Positions 11,490 to 22,085 of a DNA stretch of 64,000 nt are shown one piece after another. The stretch lies in the NCBI RefSeq assembly GCF_024763615.1, contig NC_077223.1:51956627-52020626 (forward strand), written 5' to 3'. The first letter of the stretch is position 1. Each line of letters begins with the position of its first letter. The notes beneath the pieces are model-generated. The model was not told where the DNA came from and did no database searches. It saw only the letters and a program-made list of their open reading frames with translations. Source of the DNA: Phlebotomus papatasi (Eukaryota; Arthropoda; Insecta; Diptera; Psychodidae). The position numbers and the translations under genes are program-made.

Positions 11490-12556
11490 GGGTAAGTGCT
11501 CATAATTTTGGACAGTTTCTAAATTTGGACACTTTGAGGGTAAAATTGGACACTAAAAATAAATTGATTAAAATTATGGATTTTTATTCCAATATTTGAT
11601 GAAAAATGATTTCTATCTAAATATTTGTTCTTTTTGGAAGATTTTGACACTAAATACGTTAAATTTTGAATATGATTTGAGTTGAAATTGCTTTGTTGAA
11701 AATTCAGTGTGAGCAATTGCTTACGAGAAATATGACAGAACTTCGTGGCTTACTTCAGTCTTATTTAGTTTTGGTGAAGTACTAACAAAGTTTGTTCGCT
11801 GTTTTTGAGTGATATTATTGAATATTCATTGAATATTGTGTTGATTCACGTTACTGATGATTTGTACATTTGACCTGAAGTGAGATTTGCCTTGTGAATT
11901 ATATTTTTCGTGTGAAAAATGGGAAATTTTTTAAGACATTCACCAGTGAGGTGATGATTCTTATTTTGGACAGGTGTTTTTCTCACGAAATTTCGTGAAG
12001 TTTTAGCTTTTGTGATGACTAGGTTGGACAAATGCCTGGAGAAACAAAGGAGCATCATCTCTACGAAAGAGATGTAGCGAGAAATGCCTTGAAAGGCTCC
12101 CGGAAAGGCCAGGGAATGAGCGAATCCGCACGTACTTGGAGTATCGAAGTCAACTCACTTTAATGAATGATATGGAAAGTTTCCGGACTTCTGTGACATT
12201 CTACGTTTCCCTTACATGAACAGGAAGAGAACTTGGTAAGATTGGTTCATCAAATGAAGAACAATGGGCATCCTATTGAGGCGGATTAGCTGTCCAAATT
12301 TACAGCCAAGTTGGACAAATTAATAAACAAGTTGTCCAAAATAAGAGCCAAGGTCACCTCTACTTATCAATTCATTTTTAAACGTATTAAAACTAATTTT
12401 AATAAAAATAAGACGATAAATAGCTTGCTAAGTTTCAAAACAACCCTTCTGAAAAGAGAGTAACAAGAAATGTCAATTAGTATAGAAAATATCGCACTTC
12501 AAACTTGGAACTTCGATGCTTATAAGCAGACTGTCCAAAATTATAAGCACTTCCCC
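11490..12556 (+). mobile_element. TA-flanked pogo/Tigger-like transposon remnant
   Basis: 1067 bp bounded by TA (11488-11489 and 12557-12558), with inverted ends GGGTAAGTGCTCATAATTTT and the complement of GGGGAAGTGCTTATAATTTT, each followed by GGACAGT. A decayed transposase N-terminus lies at 12062-12286. The element therefore belongs to the Tc1/mariner superfamily and is most like pogo/Tigger. It is now non-autonomous. Confidence 0.75.
12062..12286 (+). pseudogene. Decayed pogo-type transposase N-terminus (psq and CENP-B-like HTH)
   Basis: Two recognisable pieces lie in the same frame but are separated by stop codons. 12062-12160 encodes ARNALKGSRKGQGMSESART, which follows the pattern of a pipsqueak-type helix-turn-helix. 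12224-12286 encodes EENLVRLVHQMKNNGHPIEA, which follows the pattern of the second DNA-binding helix-turn-helix (CENP-B/Tc5 type). This order is what pogo/Tigger transposases have at their N-termini. Stops at 12158-12160, just after it, and again near 12287 disable it. The catalytic DDE domain is absent from the element. Confidence 0.55.
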
Positions 12557-12558
12557 TA

Positions 12559-13316
12559 CAACAAAAATCAAAAGAATTCGTAGAGTTTTGAGTGAAAAAA
12601 AATTAATATTTAGCCAGAGATCGGCAGATCGGCATGAGGTCGACAGATTGACACAAGATCGGTAGATCGGCCGACCGGCAGCGGCACAGTTATTTACCCC
12701 TTATGTCACTATTACACTTAAAATATCTTTGATTTGACTCAAATTATTTTTTGAGCTTAATTATCAACTTATTATCATTAAATGAATTGTGTTCAACGTG
12801 TATTATGCAAAAATAATGCTAATGTTTTACAAATCTTTAGAAAAAAATCATGAAAACGTCAATTATACAGCACACAAGGGTTTGTAAAATCTAAAATAGT
12901 GGAAAATCTTCAGTACAAACTTGTCCATGTAAAACTAGATTTTGAAATTGCACAAAATTCTCTGTGTAATTCTGTAATAATCGAGAAATTGCAAAATCCT
13001 CCAAAATTGCGCAAGTGCGATATATACGATATGACGCTTTGTCAAATATCTGAGTCAAACTTCGAAAAATTTTATGTATTTCCGTGATTTTTTCGAAGTT
13101 ATAAGATTGGCACAAAAAAATCCTTGAGAATTTTTCATCAAAATTATAAAGTCCTTTTCAATATTCAACAAATTCGTTTTCTGTCCCTTTTAAAAAATCG
13201 TATAAAATGAGATTGTTAGGAATCTCACCTAATACAACTATTTTACTTTTAAACGTGAAAACAAGTTGGATAAATACGGAAAATGTGTTCAGAAAATATT
13301 ATTTTTACATTTAATG
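12559..13316. other. No gene recognised
   Basis: AT-rich spacer. 12616-12690 holds an imperfect, GC-richer run of AGATCGGCAGATCGG-type repeats. Overlapping frames on both strands near 12890-13115 have no support. Confidence 0.4.
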
Positions 13317-13460
13317 ATCAGCGCACAATAACTTTTCTTTATAAACATGTTTTCAAAATTTCCCATGTGAATGAGCGAGACGACTAGATCTAGATCTCAC
13401 TCACTCTTATTGAAATGTCAAAAACATGTTTAGTAAACAAAAGTTATTGTGCGTTGGGCA
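13317..13460. mobile_element. Short palindromic MITE
   Basis: Inverted arms GCGCACAATAACTTTTCTTT and, on the right, the complement of ACGCACAATAACTTTTGTTT, each followed by a copy of AAACATGTTTT. A single-arm relative (GCCCAACGCACAATAAC) is at 45236-45262. About 145 bp, non-coding. Confidence 0.6.
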
Positions 13461-13932
13461 TAATATTTTACAGAAAACAAATGTTTGTTTTGTGACATTT
13501 TAGAAAAAAAAAAAGCACGGAAAAAAGAAATATTTTAGCAACAATTATATCAAATTTGTGTAGTTCAAGCTTTCTATCTCAACACCAAAATTCTCAGTGT
13601 GCCACTAAAATATTTATAGTGCGATATGTTAAATTAAATCAAAATATTCCTGACAGCGTATGATTTTTTTGTTGAAAATTTACATAAAATGAAAATGGCA
13701 TTATCCTGAAAAAGTTATACTGTATGCTTCATATAATGTTCATGTAATTCTCGGTGGGAAAATATTACAAACTATTTCTCATATACATTTTGTCGTATTA
13801 CGCGAGGTACTGACCTGACAAAGAGATGTGATGTTTGACCCAGAGATGCGGTGCAGTGCATAAAGTTGGTGGTGAGTGTAGCAGATCCATTTCCCGGGCT
13901 TGTACGTATGAGGCTCTTATTATTTGAGCGCG

Positions 13933-14470
13933 TCACTCTGGAAAATTGATGGAGAAAATTGGATGAACTATTGCCCTAAAATATTCTACCAGGAATTTAT
14001 CGCACTTTACGAGACCATCAGGAGTTTGGGAAATCCTAAAGCCATTTACATCAAACATATCACATCCATCCTCATTGGACCACCAGGAAGCAGCTCTAAG
14101 AACTTGAAGGACCTCTTCTACAAATTCTTCCCCGTAGCGAGTGTCTCGATAGAAGAGAACTTTAGTAAAATCCTGTGACATATCCGTGAAACTATCTGTT
14201 GTAGTTCGTGTTCCAGCACTGTCCACCAAGTAGACAAGAGCACAATTTTGGCTCGTAAAACTCACTCCCTTCAGCCACATCTTGGCATAACGCACAAAAT
14301 TATTCTTTCTCATTCCATCATATGCTACAATCTCAACCTTTGATCCGTACTGATAAACCCTTCCATTGGGATGAATTAGGGCTGCAGAGTTTCCAGTGTT
14401 AGAAAGGGCAAGAGCAACCTTACTGCGACTATTGAGAACTCTCACAGCTCTATCTAAAGTCATCTCGATG
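13933..14470 (-). CDS. Conserved-looking protein of unknown function, exon 3 (terminal)
   Basis: Terminal coding exon of the three-exon gene 18320 to 13933, ending at TGA (13935-13933). The first base (14470) completes a Ser codon begun in exon 2 after an AAAAAG acceptor. It encodes residues about 161-338, a compact region without low complexity: HPNGRVYQYGSKVEIVAYDG at 193-212, RYAKMWLKGVSFTS at 220-233, and CALVYLVDSAGTRTTTDSF at 236-254. This alternation suggests a beta-rich globular domain. The ATG at 14463 is internal, because the reading continues in phase from exon 2. I believe the domain is conserved in insects but cannot name the family. No signal peptide or membrane segment is visible. 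Confidence 0.75.
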
Positions 14471-15079
14471 CTTTTTCACAAAGAAAATAATAAAAAAAAA
14501 ATTTTTTTAGCAAAAATGACTTGAAGCATAGAAATATGCTCAAAAAAGTTTCTTTTCAGCAAAATATTTGCAGTTGTTAAATGGACAAGAAGAGAAGATT
14601 AATTTGTCAAGAAAATATGCTAAAGAAAAAAGTTTTACGAGATATTTATACCCTTGAGCATCTTAGGAAAATCTAAACTTGCGAATGCAATAGAGCTGAA
14701 CCTTTTCTCATCTGTAAAACTTTAGTAATATAGCTTTTCAGAAAATTTATTAAATAATTCACGAGTTTTTCTTTTAGCGCAAATGTTTAATATTCATTGC
14801 AAAAAGTTATTAAATTATTAAAAGAATTGTATAAGATTTTAATAGGTCTGGGAAACTTTAAATTACGAATTTTATTTGACGAACATTAACGTTTTATGAT
14901 ATTTTTGATATCTAAAAAAAATAATTATGCTGTGTTATGCGGCTTTCGTCAGTCAGTATCATAAAAGCTTTTTTTTACAGGTTTTCTTGATGAAATTTTT
15001 AGGATTATAACTGCTCGAACTGCACGAGAGAGCAGTTTCCACAATCCAATCTTTTTTTCAAATTCTCACCATCCTGGCT

Positions 15080-15350
15080 TCCAAACGGTTAGAGATATGG
15101 CTTTCGGTCTTTGGTGACCCCCCCTCCCGCTCCACACAAGACTACATTCTCTAGCGAACTCAGTTTCCCAAATCGTCCCCCACCCCTTCCAACCCCTCCA
15201 AAAACATGACTTTTTTTAACTTATCTCAAAATTGGCCCAAGCAAATTCAATGATTTTCAGATTATTTTGTAGTTAGTCTAGCCGAATATTAAAACACCGA
15301 CACCTATCACCGGTTAATTCGCCATATTGAATTATTTAATGTCAAAGATC
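15080..15350 (+). repeat. Diverged dispersed repeat, copy A
   Basis: Matches 16950-17220 in the same direction: ACGGTTAGAGATATGG, a C-rich stretch, CAATGATTTTCAGATTATTT, TTGTAGTTAGTC, ACCTATCACCGGTTAA and TTGAATTATTTAATGTCAA. The two copies flank the element at 15487-16898. Family unknown. Confidence 0.6.
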
Positions 15351-15486
15351 AGCTATCTTGGAGGGCATATTTTTCAACGGATTTGGACAAATTTGAATTT
15401 TTTGAGAGTTCTTGTAATTATGAACCCGACTGGATCGGTCACAATACGTGGTAGGTTGGTAAAGTAATCGCTTTATTTTAAAAATA

Positions 15487-16898
15487 GAGGAGACTAGCGC
15501 AAAAAGTCACAAATCGAAAATATCAAAGTTCAATAACTCCCAAGATAGATAAGAGAGCGACTTGAAAATTTTTCCATAGATAGCCTCCACAGACCTTCTT
15601 TAATGTCGTAAGTTTCTTAGAATTCGAACAAGGAATTTAGAAAATACAAAATATCGAAATTTTTAGCCCTATTTTTGAAATATTTTTCTTACAGAACATA
15701 TTAATTATTACCTACATATTTTTCAAAATTGATGCGCTAAATGATTTGGATTCTTTGAATACGATGCCGTTATTTATTTTAATATTTTACAAGGATTCTT
15801 TTTTCCAGAAATCTTTTCCTTAAAAATGACCACTTGGGGTAAAAAGTAACAAAAGGCATGGAGAAAAAGTAACAAAAACCGAAGCAATTTTTGATAAGGG
15901 AAGAGCACCAGCGATCGGCAGTGTTCCTCGGATCGTCAGGTTAATACCGTATCGTTGCTACAAATAAAATAAATTTTTAAAAATTATTAGCTACTTTTTA
16001 CCATTTAACTCTCATAATAATGTACTGCAATAACCCAGATTTAATTTATAAAACCAATTTTCTGTGAGACACCTGATTTAATTCGTGACGATCCGAGGTA
16101 CAGAAGGCAAGTTTGCAATAACACCTACTTTTGATTACTTTATTGTAATGATTTATTAATAAAATGCACAGATATAGTTAAATGGATAATTAATAGAGTA
16201 ATTAGTATCAACAAAAATATCAAAAAGTATGTTGAGGCTTATATTTTCAACTAAATATGGAGCATGTCTCTAAACATTCCGATCCGTGGTGCTCTTCCCT
16301 TATCTCACGGTGAAAAGAAACGTCAATGCTATGTGTCACCGCTTGTTGTTTGCATTAGTCAAACGATTTGCTGTCCCTTGTGTGTGTGTGTTTTTATTTT
16401 CTAAAATAGCTTGAAAAGTGCTTTTCTCATTCAGATAGAGGAAACGGTGTTTTACAAAGATGTGTCGGAATAAATTTCTTATGAAAATATGTCATTTAGG
16501 TATTTTTTTTTAATTTATGGAAGCCCGTAAGAAAACGAATCAAAATGTGATAACACGGATAATACATTTTCTCTCAGAGAAAACGGTATTTTACAAAGAA
16601 AGGTCCTCTAGGTATTTTTTCAAATTTACGGAAGCCTGTAATGAAGCGAATCAAAATATGATAATACCCAATATCTGGTACTATTTGCCCCAGCATTTTT
16701 GAGAATTACCACAAAATTACCTTCTAGAAAACGGCTCTATAAATGTATTTTTTTACAAAATAGAGGAAAATGAGTTTCACAAAGTTGTAGCGCAGTAAAT
16801 TTTCTACAAAATTGCGCTAATTAGAAATTTCGGGGACTTTCGGGTACCTTGTAAAAAAATAAAATATCCGTTTTGTGATTTTTTACTCCTGTCTCCCC
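15487..16898 (+). mobile_element. TA-flanked TIR element, copy 1 of a three-copy family
   Basis: The inverted ends are GAGGAGACTAGCGCAAAAAG on the left and the complement of GGGGAGACAGGAGTAAAAAA on the right, with TA at 15485-15486 and 16899-16900. Related copies lie at 32120-33075 and, reversed, at 57877-59505; from these the better terminus GGGAGACTGGGGCAAAAAGT can be read. No usable ORF. It carries the nested element 15897-16300. TA duplication and TIRs suggest the Tc1/mariner group; this is inference. Confidence 0.75.
15897..16300. mobile_element. Nested TA-flanked MITE with empty-site support
   Basis: 404 bp with inverted ends AGGGAAGAGCACCA and the complement TGGTGCTCTTCCCT, flanked by TA (15895-15896 and 16301-16302). 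The related host copies at 32240 and 59090 lack the insert and read straight through the equivalent site (CAATTTCTAATGTCTCA and the complement of TGAGACATCAGAAATTG). A second inner inverted pair (CCTCGGATCG and CGATCCGAGG) strengthens the hairpin. Confidence 0.85.
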
Positions 16899-16949
16899 TA
16901 CTGTTTTTTGCGTTTTTCCAGTCTATTGACCCATATAAAATTGAAACGG

Positions 16950-17220
16950 TAAGAGATATCGACTTATGGGTTTCGCTGATCTTCCTAAAATAACATCTCG
17001 AAGCTAATCTCTTTTTTTACCCCCTCCCCTTTAATGTGTTCCCTATTCACCAAAAATACTTCAAAAATAAGGTTGCACATTTGTTTGCAAAAACTTGGCC
17101 GAAGCGGTTTCAATGATTTTCGGATATTTTTTGTAGTTAGTCCAGTTGAATTGAAAAACATCGACATCATCTTTCACCGGTTATAAATCGCAATCTTGAA
17201 TTATTCAAGGTCAAAGATCC
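16950..17220 (+). repeat. Diverged dispersed repeat, copy B
   Basis: Partner of 15080-15350: ACGGTAAGAGATATCG, a T/C-rich stretch, CAATGATTTTCGGATATTTT, TTGTAGTTAGTC and TTTCACCGGTTATAAA. Substitutions are spread evenly, suggesting an old duplication or two old insertions. Confidence 0.6.
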
Positions 17221-17772
17221 TAATGTTCAACTGACTTGGTCAAACTAATTTATTTAAAATATTAATGATTTTTTTTAAAATACCGTCTTCTTGAACAATT
17301 TACAACTTTAAGATGGTTTTGTGGTAATTAATAGACAAAAATAATCGAAAATAATCTTATATAAACATCCAAAAAAAAAAATATAAGGCACAGCTTCTTC
17401 TCGGGAGTTCGAGCAGCTCGCAAAGCCTCTGACGTTTTGCCACCCCTTTACACTGATTAGGCATTTAGTACTGTACTTCCTGATTAGAATAATAAAAAAT
17501 GGCAAAAAGAATCTCCGATTAATGAAAAAAAAATTATAAAAAGATAATTTTTTGAGCGAAGTATTTCTATCAGTTCTATCAGACGGTGCATTTTTTCAGA
17601 TTGAAATTTTTTAAAATGCTTTTAATCACGAAATATAGCTGTTCTATATTTTTTACAGTAATTTAGAAATAAATAAAAAAAATATTATTTATTGTTATTA
17701 TTAAAATTAGAAAAAGCTAAAAAAAAGATATAAAAAATGTCAACCGTGCTACAATTCAACATTAAACCTTAC

Positions 17773-17885
17773 CTGATACCTTCCCTAAGACTGATGAGAA
17801 TTGTTCCATCGGGCTGGCAGTGGACTCCAAAAGATCTTGGAGAATTGAAATTCCAGTTGCGAATCGAAGAAGGCGGTGCTGGGGG
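17773..17885 (-). CDS. Conserved-looking protein of unknown function, exon 2
   Basis: 113-bp internal exon with acceptor TTTCTTTGTAG before 17885 and donor CAG followed by GTAAGG after 17773. It enters in phase 0 and leaves in phase 2, matching both neighbours. It encodes about residues 123-160: a short Pro/Ser lead (PPAPPSSIRNW) and then FGVHCQPDGTILISLREGI, where the globular domain appears to begin. The exact phase fit on both sides is the main support for this exon. Confidence 0.75.
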
Positions 17886-17954
17886 CTACAAAGAAAATTG
17901 TCTTTTTCTAAAAAGCCTCTCCTAAAAAGCAATTTCAGAAGATCAAATACTCAC

Positions 17955-18320
17955 GAAGAAACTAACAACTCCCTGTTCTAGGGGAAGAACAGGAGCAAGG
18001 ATTCGCGGGCGTGCTCGTAAATCTCTGCCCAGGATGCTTCGGTAGGGTGGCGGAATGGGTGAGGAAGCGGCAAGGGGAAAGGCTGGAGTAATCTGTGGGT
18101 GCATCTGAACCACCCTCGGAGTGTGTTCATGGTTCTGGTGACACGGAGAAGGCTCAAGTTTTGCCGGATTCATGACAAAAGGGGAAGCGGCCACGTTGAA
18201 TTTAGTGGTGGCGGCAAGTGCTCTTGCCGCCGCTGTAAAAGGACCCCTCGAACGACTTCCCTGTGGGGAATTTCCTGTTGGGCCGTCTTCGTGGGGTTTC
18301 TCGGGCTTAATAGATGCCAT
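17955..18320 (-). CDS. Conserved-looking protein of unknown function, exon 1
   Basis: First coding exon of the 338-residue protein. The ATG at 18320 is chosen because it is the first in frame and a TAA lies in frame shortly upstream (the frame also opens from a GTG at 18332, which I do not use). It encodes residues 1-122, a GC-richer, Pro/Ala/Ser-rich and probably disordered segment (for example RGPFTAAARALAATT and AFPLAASSPIPPPYRS). It ends at TTC followed by GTGAGT in phase 0, separated from exon 2 by a 69-bp intron. The upstream CCTTCAG at about 18335 could also be an acceptor, so a non-coding 5' exon may exist. The antisense open frames here are shadows. Confidence 0.75.
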
Positions 18321-19667
18321 TTGGGCAATCACTGAAGGATTTTATTCGAAGAATTGTGAGAAAATTCACGAGACCCCAGAAATCACACTCTTTCACTTTG
18401 AGAAAAAACTATTTTGTCACTTTTCCAGCGCCTACTGCGCTTTCCGCGTTTCCCTACCTTTGTCAAACGCGCGAAAAATTTGAATGTGTGCCGAAGACGC
18501 CGAGGGGTTAGTAACTTCGCATTTTCTGAAATTATTATGGAAAATGCAGGAATTTAATTAATAGTCTCAATCTATATATCATTTATCAACCTGTCACCTA
18601 AAGTCTTCCCTCCAAACACCTAGAAAAGTCATATGTTTGAATATGAGAGAGGGTTTGTTGGAGAAATGTGTCCTCTCGAAATGCTCAGATATTTGGGCGC
18701 AGGTGGATGACTTGGGGATTAGGGCAACACTTGGGCGATGTTTATGGAAAATAATGGTGAGGTGACTCTTCAGCAAATCACCCTACCCCATAGATTTTCC
18801 ATTAGTATGGGGATTTTGCGACGTAAAATTCATGTTTTCAGTGAATAAAAGCATATAATTTTTTAAGGAAATATTCTGAGACCACTTTAAAATTTTATAA
18901 AATCAAATTTTGTTTTCTATAAAATCCCAATTAAAAATTATTCCATTTGTTCTCCGAAACCTACTCCAAAGTTTTCCCTTCTCTTCCACTGATGTATGTA
19001 ATTATATTAATTAAAACAGAGATGAGCCACTGGAGGATTATTCACATGAAGTTTAGAATGGGTATTTTAGAGTGCAGGAAATTTTCCCTCCTGGGGAAAA
19101 CCCTGAACATGAATAACACATCTTTTCTGTATGGCTTTTCTGGTTTACACATGACTCAAAATTAATTTAATGATACTGTACTGAAAGCTACTGAAGAATC
19201 TTGATATGCAATGGTGAAAAGCTCTTAAAGAGATGGAAGACTTTTTTGTGTGAAGTTTTAAACTAGGCCGATGGACTGGATGAAAAAGCGGTTAGATGAG
19301 AATTTATCCTGGAGATGAATCAATAAAACATATCGCACTGAGAGCTTTTGTTCTTCCCCAAGTTGAGGGAAAAATAAATGTGGTTATTTAATAATGTCAC
19401 CTCCAACCATCATTGGAAAAGCCTCATCGATCCTTCTGACCTGATAAATCTATTACAAACATGGGAGGATTTTTTCTACCTTTTCCACTCTGCACTAAAA
19501 TTGCCTCAAGGATTTAATTTATTTTGAAAATTTTTAATAAGAGTGAACAGTTATTGTGAAATATTGTAAATTCTACAAAATCAAAAAAAAAAAAAGTTTA
19601 CAGAACAATCTTGGGAAAAAAAGAAGAATTCTCGTGTAAAATTCAATCATTGGTGGAGAAGAATGTA
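18321..19667. other. 5' flank of the 18320 gene; no further gene recognised
   Basis: 18330-18510 is less AT-rich than its surroundings and probably contains the promoter or 5' untranslated exon of the minus-strand gene. A minus-strand frame at 18776-18594 ends at a donor-like GTGACA and could be an upstream exon, but this is weak. 18780-19660 is AT-rich spacer without supportable features. Confidence 0.4.
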
Positions 19668-19845
19668 CACAGAGAAAAAAAATACCCTAGAATCAATACT
19701 TTTTTGGGATACTTTTGGTATTAAAAGGGCTCCAATACCTCGTGGTATTAAATTCTAGGGTATTTTGGGATTAAATTCAAGAAAATCTCTGTCATTGATT
19801 TAATACCATAAATTCATTAATTTTCAATCGCAATGAGTATTGATT

Positions 19846-21285
19846 CTATCCTATTTTGGTATTGATTCTATCCCATTCTGGTATTGATTCTATCCCATTT
19901 TGGTATTGATTCTATCCCACTCTGGGATTGATTTTTATCCCACTATGGGATTGATTCTATCCCATTTTGGGATTGATTCTATCCCACTCCTATCCCACTC
20001 TGGGATTGATTCTATCATTTTGGGATTGATTCCATCCCATTCTGGGATTGGGATTGATTCTATCCCACTCTGGGATTGATTTTAGGGTATTTAGGTATTG
20101 ATTTTATCCCATTCACGTATTGATTAAAAAAATATTCCTTGGAATCAATACCTCGTTAGTATTGATTTTAGGGTATTGTGGGATTGATTCTATCCCATTT
20201 TGGGATTGTATTAATTCCATTCCAGTGTAGTATTGATTTTCGCAAAGTCCATTGAAGAATCCATATTTTTTTGCATCGGCCGAGATTCGATCTCACAACT
20301 TTGCAGCAAATCACTTGAGAGTCGACGCCTTAGCCAGTTGCGCCACGGGGCTCCTTGAATTTCCTTTATTACAGCACAATGAGTTTCTAATTTCATCCCA
20401 TTGTGGGATTAATTTCATACAATTTCAGTATTGAGTTTAGGGTACTCCAGTATTGATTCTATCCCATTTTGGGATTGATTCTATCCATTTTGGGATTGAT
20501 TCTATTCTGGGATTGATTCTATCCCATTTTGGGATTGATTCTATCCCATTCTGGGATTGATTCTATCCCCATTTTGGGATTGATTCTATCCCACACTGGG
20601 ATTGATTCTATTCTGGGATTGATTCTATCCCATTTTGGGATTGATTCTATCTGGGATTGATTCTATCCCTATCCCAATCTGGGATTGATTCTATCCCATT
20701 CTGGGATTGATTCTATCCCATTTTGGGATTGATTCTATCCCATTTTGGGATTGATTCTATCCCACTCTGGGATTGATTCTATTCCATTTTGGGATTGATT
20801 CTATCCCATTTTGGGATTGATTCTATCCCACTCTGGGATTGATTCCCACTCTGGGATTGATTCTATCCCACTTTGGGATTGATTCTATCCCATTCTGGGA
20901 TTGATTCTATCCGATTCTATCCCATTTTGGGATTGATTCTATCTCACTATGGGATTGATTCTATCCCACTCTGGGATTGATTCTATCCCACTCTGGAATT
21001 GATTCTATCCCACTCTGGGATTGATTCTATCCCATTTTGGGATTGATTCTATCCCATTTTGGGATTGATTCAATCCCATTTTGGGATTGATTCTATTCCA
21101 CACTGGGATTGATTCTATCCCACTCTGGGATTGATTCTATCCCACTCTGGAATTGATTCTATCCCACTCTGGGATTGATTCTATCCCATTTTGGGATTGA
21201 TTCTATCCCACTCTGGGATTGATTCTATCCCACTCTGAGATTGATTCTATCCCACACTGGGATTGATTCTATCCCATCGGGAATA
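19846..21285 (+). repeat. Left-arm 22-bp tandem array
   Basis: Tandem copies of a 22-bp unit with core TGGGATTGATTCTATCCCA. Spacers alternate mainly between TTTT-type (CATTTTGGG) and CTCT-type (CACTCTGGG) variants. The array is irregular up to about 20110, is broken by a tRNA-like insert around 20230-20400, and is then nearly perfect from 20450 to 21285. Occasional deletions give partial units. Confidence 0.9.
20272..20354 (-). tRNA. tRNA-like sequence (Leu/Ser class), probable pseudogene or SINE head
   Basis: On the minus strand, starting GGAGCCCCG, there is a good A-box match (TGGCGCAACTGG followed by CTAAGGCG). A short hairpin TTTGCTGCAAA follows where class II tRNAs have the variable arm, and then a B-box-like GATCGAATC. 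Total length is about 82 nt, as for tRNA-Leu or tRNA-Ser. The acceptor stem does not pair convincingly, so I call it a tRNA-derived pseudogene or SINE promoter rather than a functional gene. It interrupts the left repeat arm. Confidence 0.45.
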
Positions 21286-22085
21286 AGAATGTCTTAATAA
21301 TATAAAACTGATACCATAATCGTAGAATCTATACCTCAGTGGGATAAAATCAATAACCTATTGTCATTTTGGAATCGGTTTGGGTAGAAGGATGGTAATG
21401 ACGTGTCTTGTACGAGTGTTCTGAATTTAAAGCGAAATATGAAGGTGTGCTGTCTTGTGCCTGGTTATTAGTGCAAAAGGGCTGCAGTGGATACAGTGTA
21501 CACACACGTGTTGTGTAACCTCAAAGAGGATGCTAATTTTTAGCATAAAAGAGGATTTTGTCCACTGCATCTCTACAAATCCGTCAAGGCAATTAATGTG
21601 ATAAAAAAGTTCCTAAAATTTTAACATTTGGAGAGTAAAGATGACATTTCTCACTCCTCAAATTTCAACAATATTTCCAAAAACATAACGGAATTCATGT
21701 GAAATTTACTTTTCTTAAATTAAGATAAAAAACTTTAGAGAATACATCAATTTAATTTATTGTGAAAAACCTTTCTTCACATAACCTCAAATTTTACAGT
21801 TTGAACTCAACCGTCGTTCAAATTTGTGTAGTTCAAATTTGATGAACTCGACTGTACCAGTATCTGTGAGACTTTTCACAATAAGACACTGCAAGTGACT
21901 AGATTGCCTAATTCTTGGCTATTTGGGGATTAGTGGAAGACATTCTTTTTCTTCCTCTGAGCTCGGTATTTCTTGTATAACACAACAAAGACCCATGTCG
22001 AAAGCCGAGCACTGGGCTCTGAAGAAGGCATGGACATGAACACTTCATGCGGTGAAGGGGAGGTTTGGCAGTGGGACACTTAGGA
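21286..22085. other. Unique loop of the foldback element
   Basis: About 0.8 kb of non-repetitive sequence between the two arms. It includes a short palindromic stretch (TACACACACGTGTTGTGTA) and no credible ORF. Isolated phrases resembling the repeat unit (CAGTGGGATAAAATCAAT) lie near its left edge. Confidence 0.6.

Larger units (their letters stand above)
14471..17772 (-). other. Intron 2 of the 18320-13933 gene, filled with repeats
   Basis: 3.3 kb intron with donor GTAAGG (read from 17772) and acceptor AAAAAG. It holds two diverged repeats (15080-15350, 16950-17220), a TA-flanked element between them (15487-16898) and a further element nested in that (15897-16300). The remainder (14471-15070 and 17221-17772) is AT-rich with nothing recognisable. 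Confidence 0.65.

Noticed and set aside
13933..14463. Treating the 176-codon frame from ATG 14463 as a complete single-exon gene
   Set aside because: The frame continues upstream into an acceptor and joins exon 2 in exact phase, so that Met is internal.
18099..18511. Plus-strand frames opposite exon 1 of the 18320 gene
   Set aside because: The minus-strand reading joins two further exons in phase; the plus-strand frames have no splice partners.
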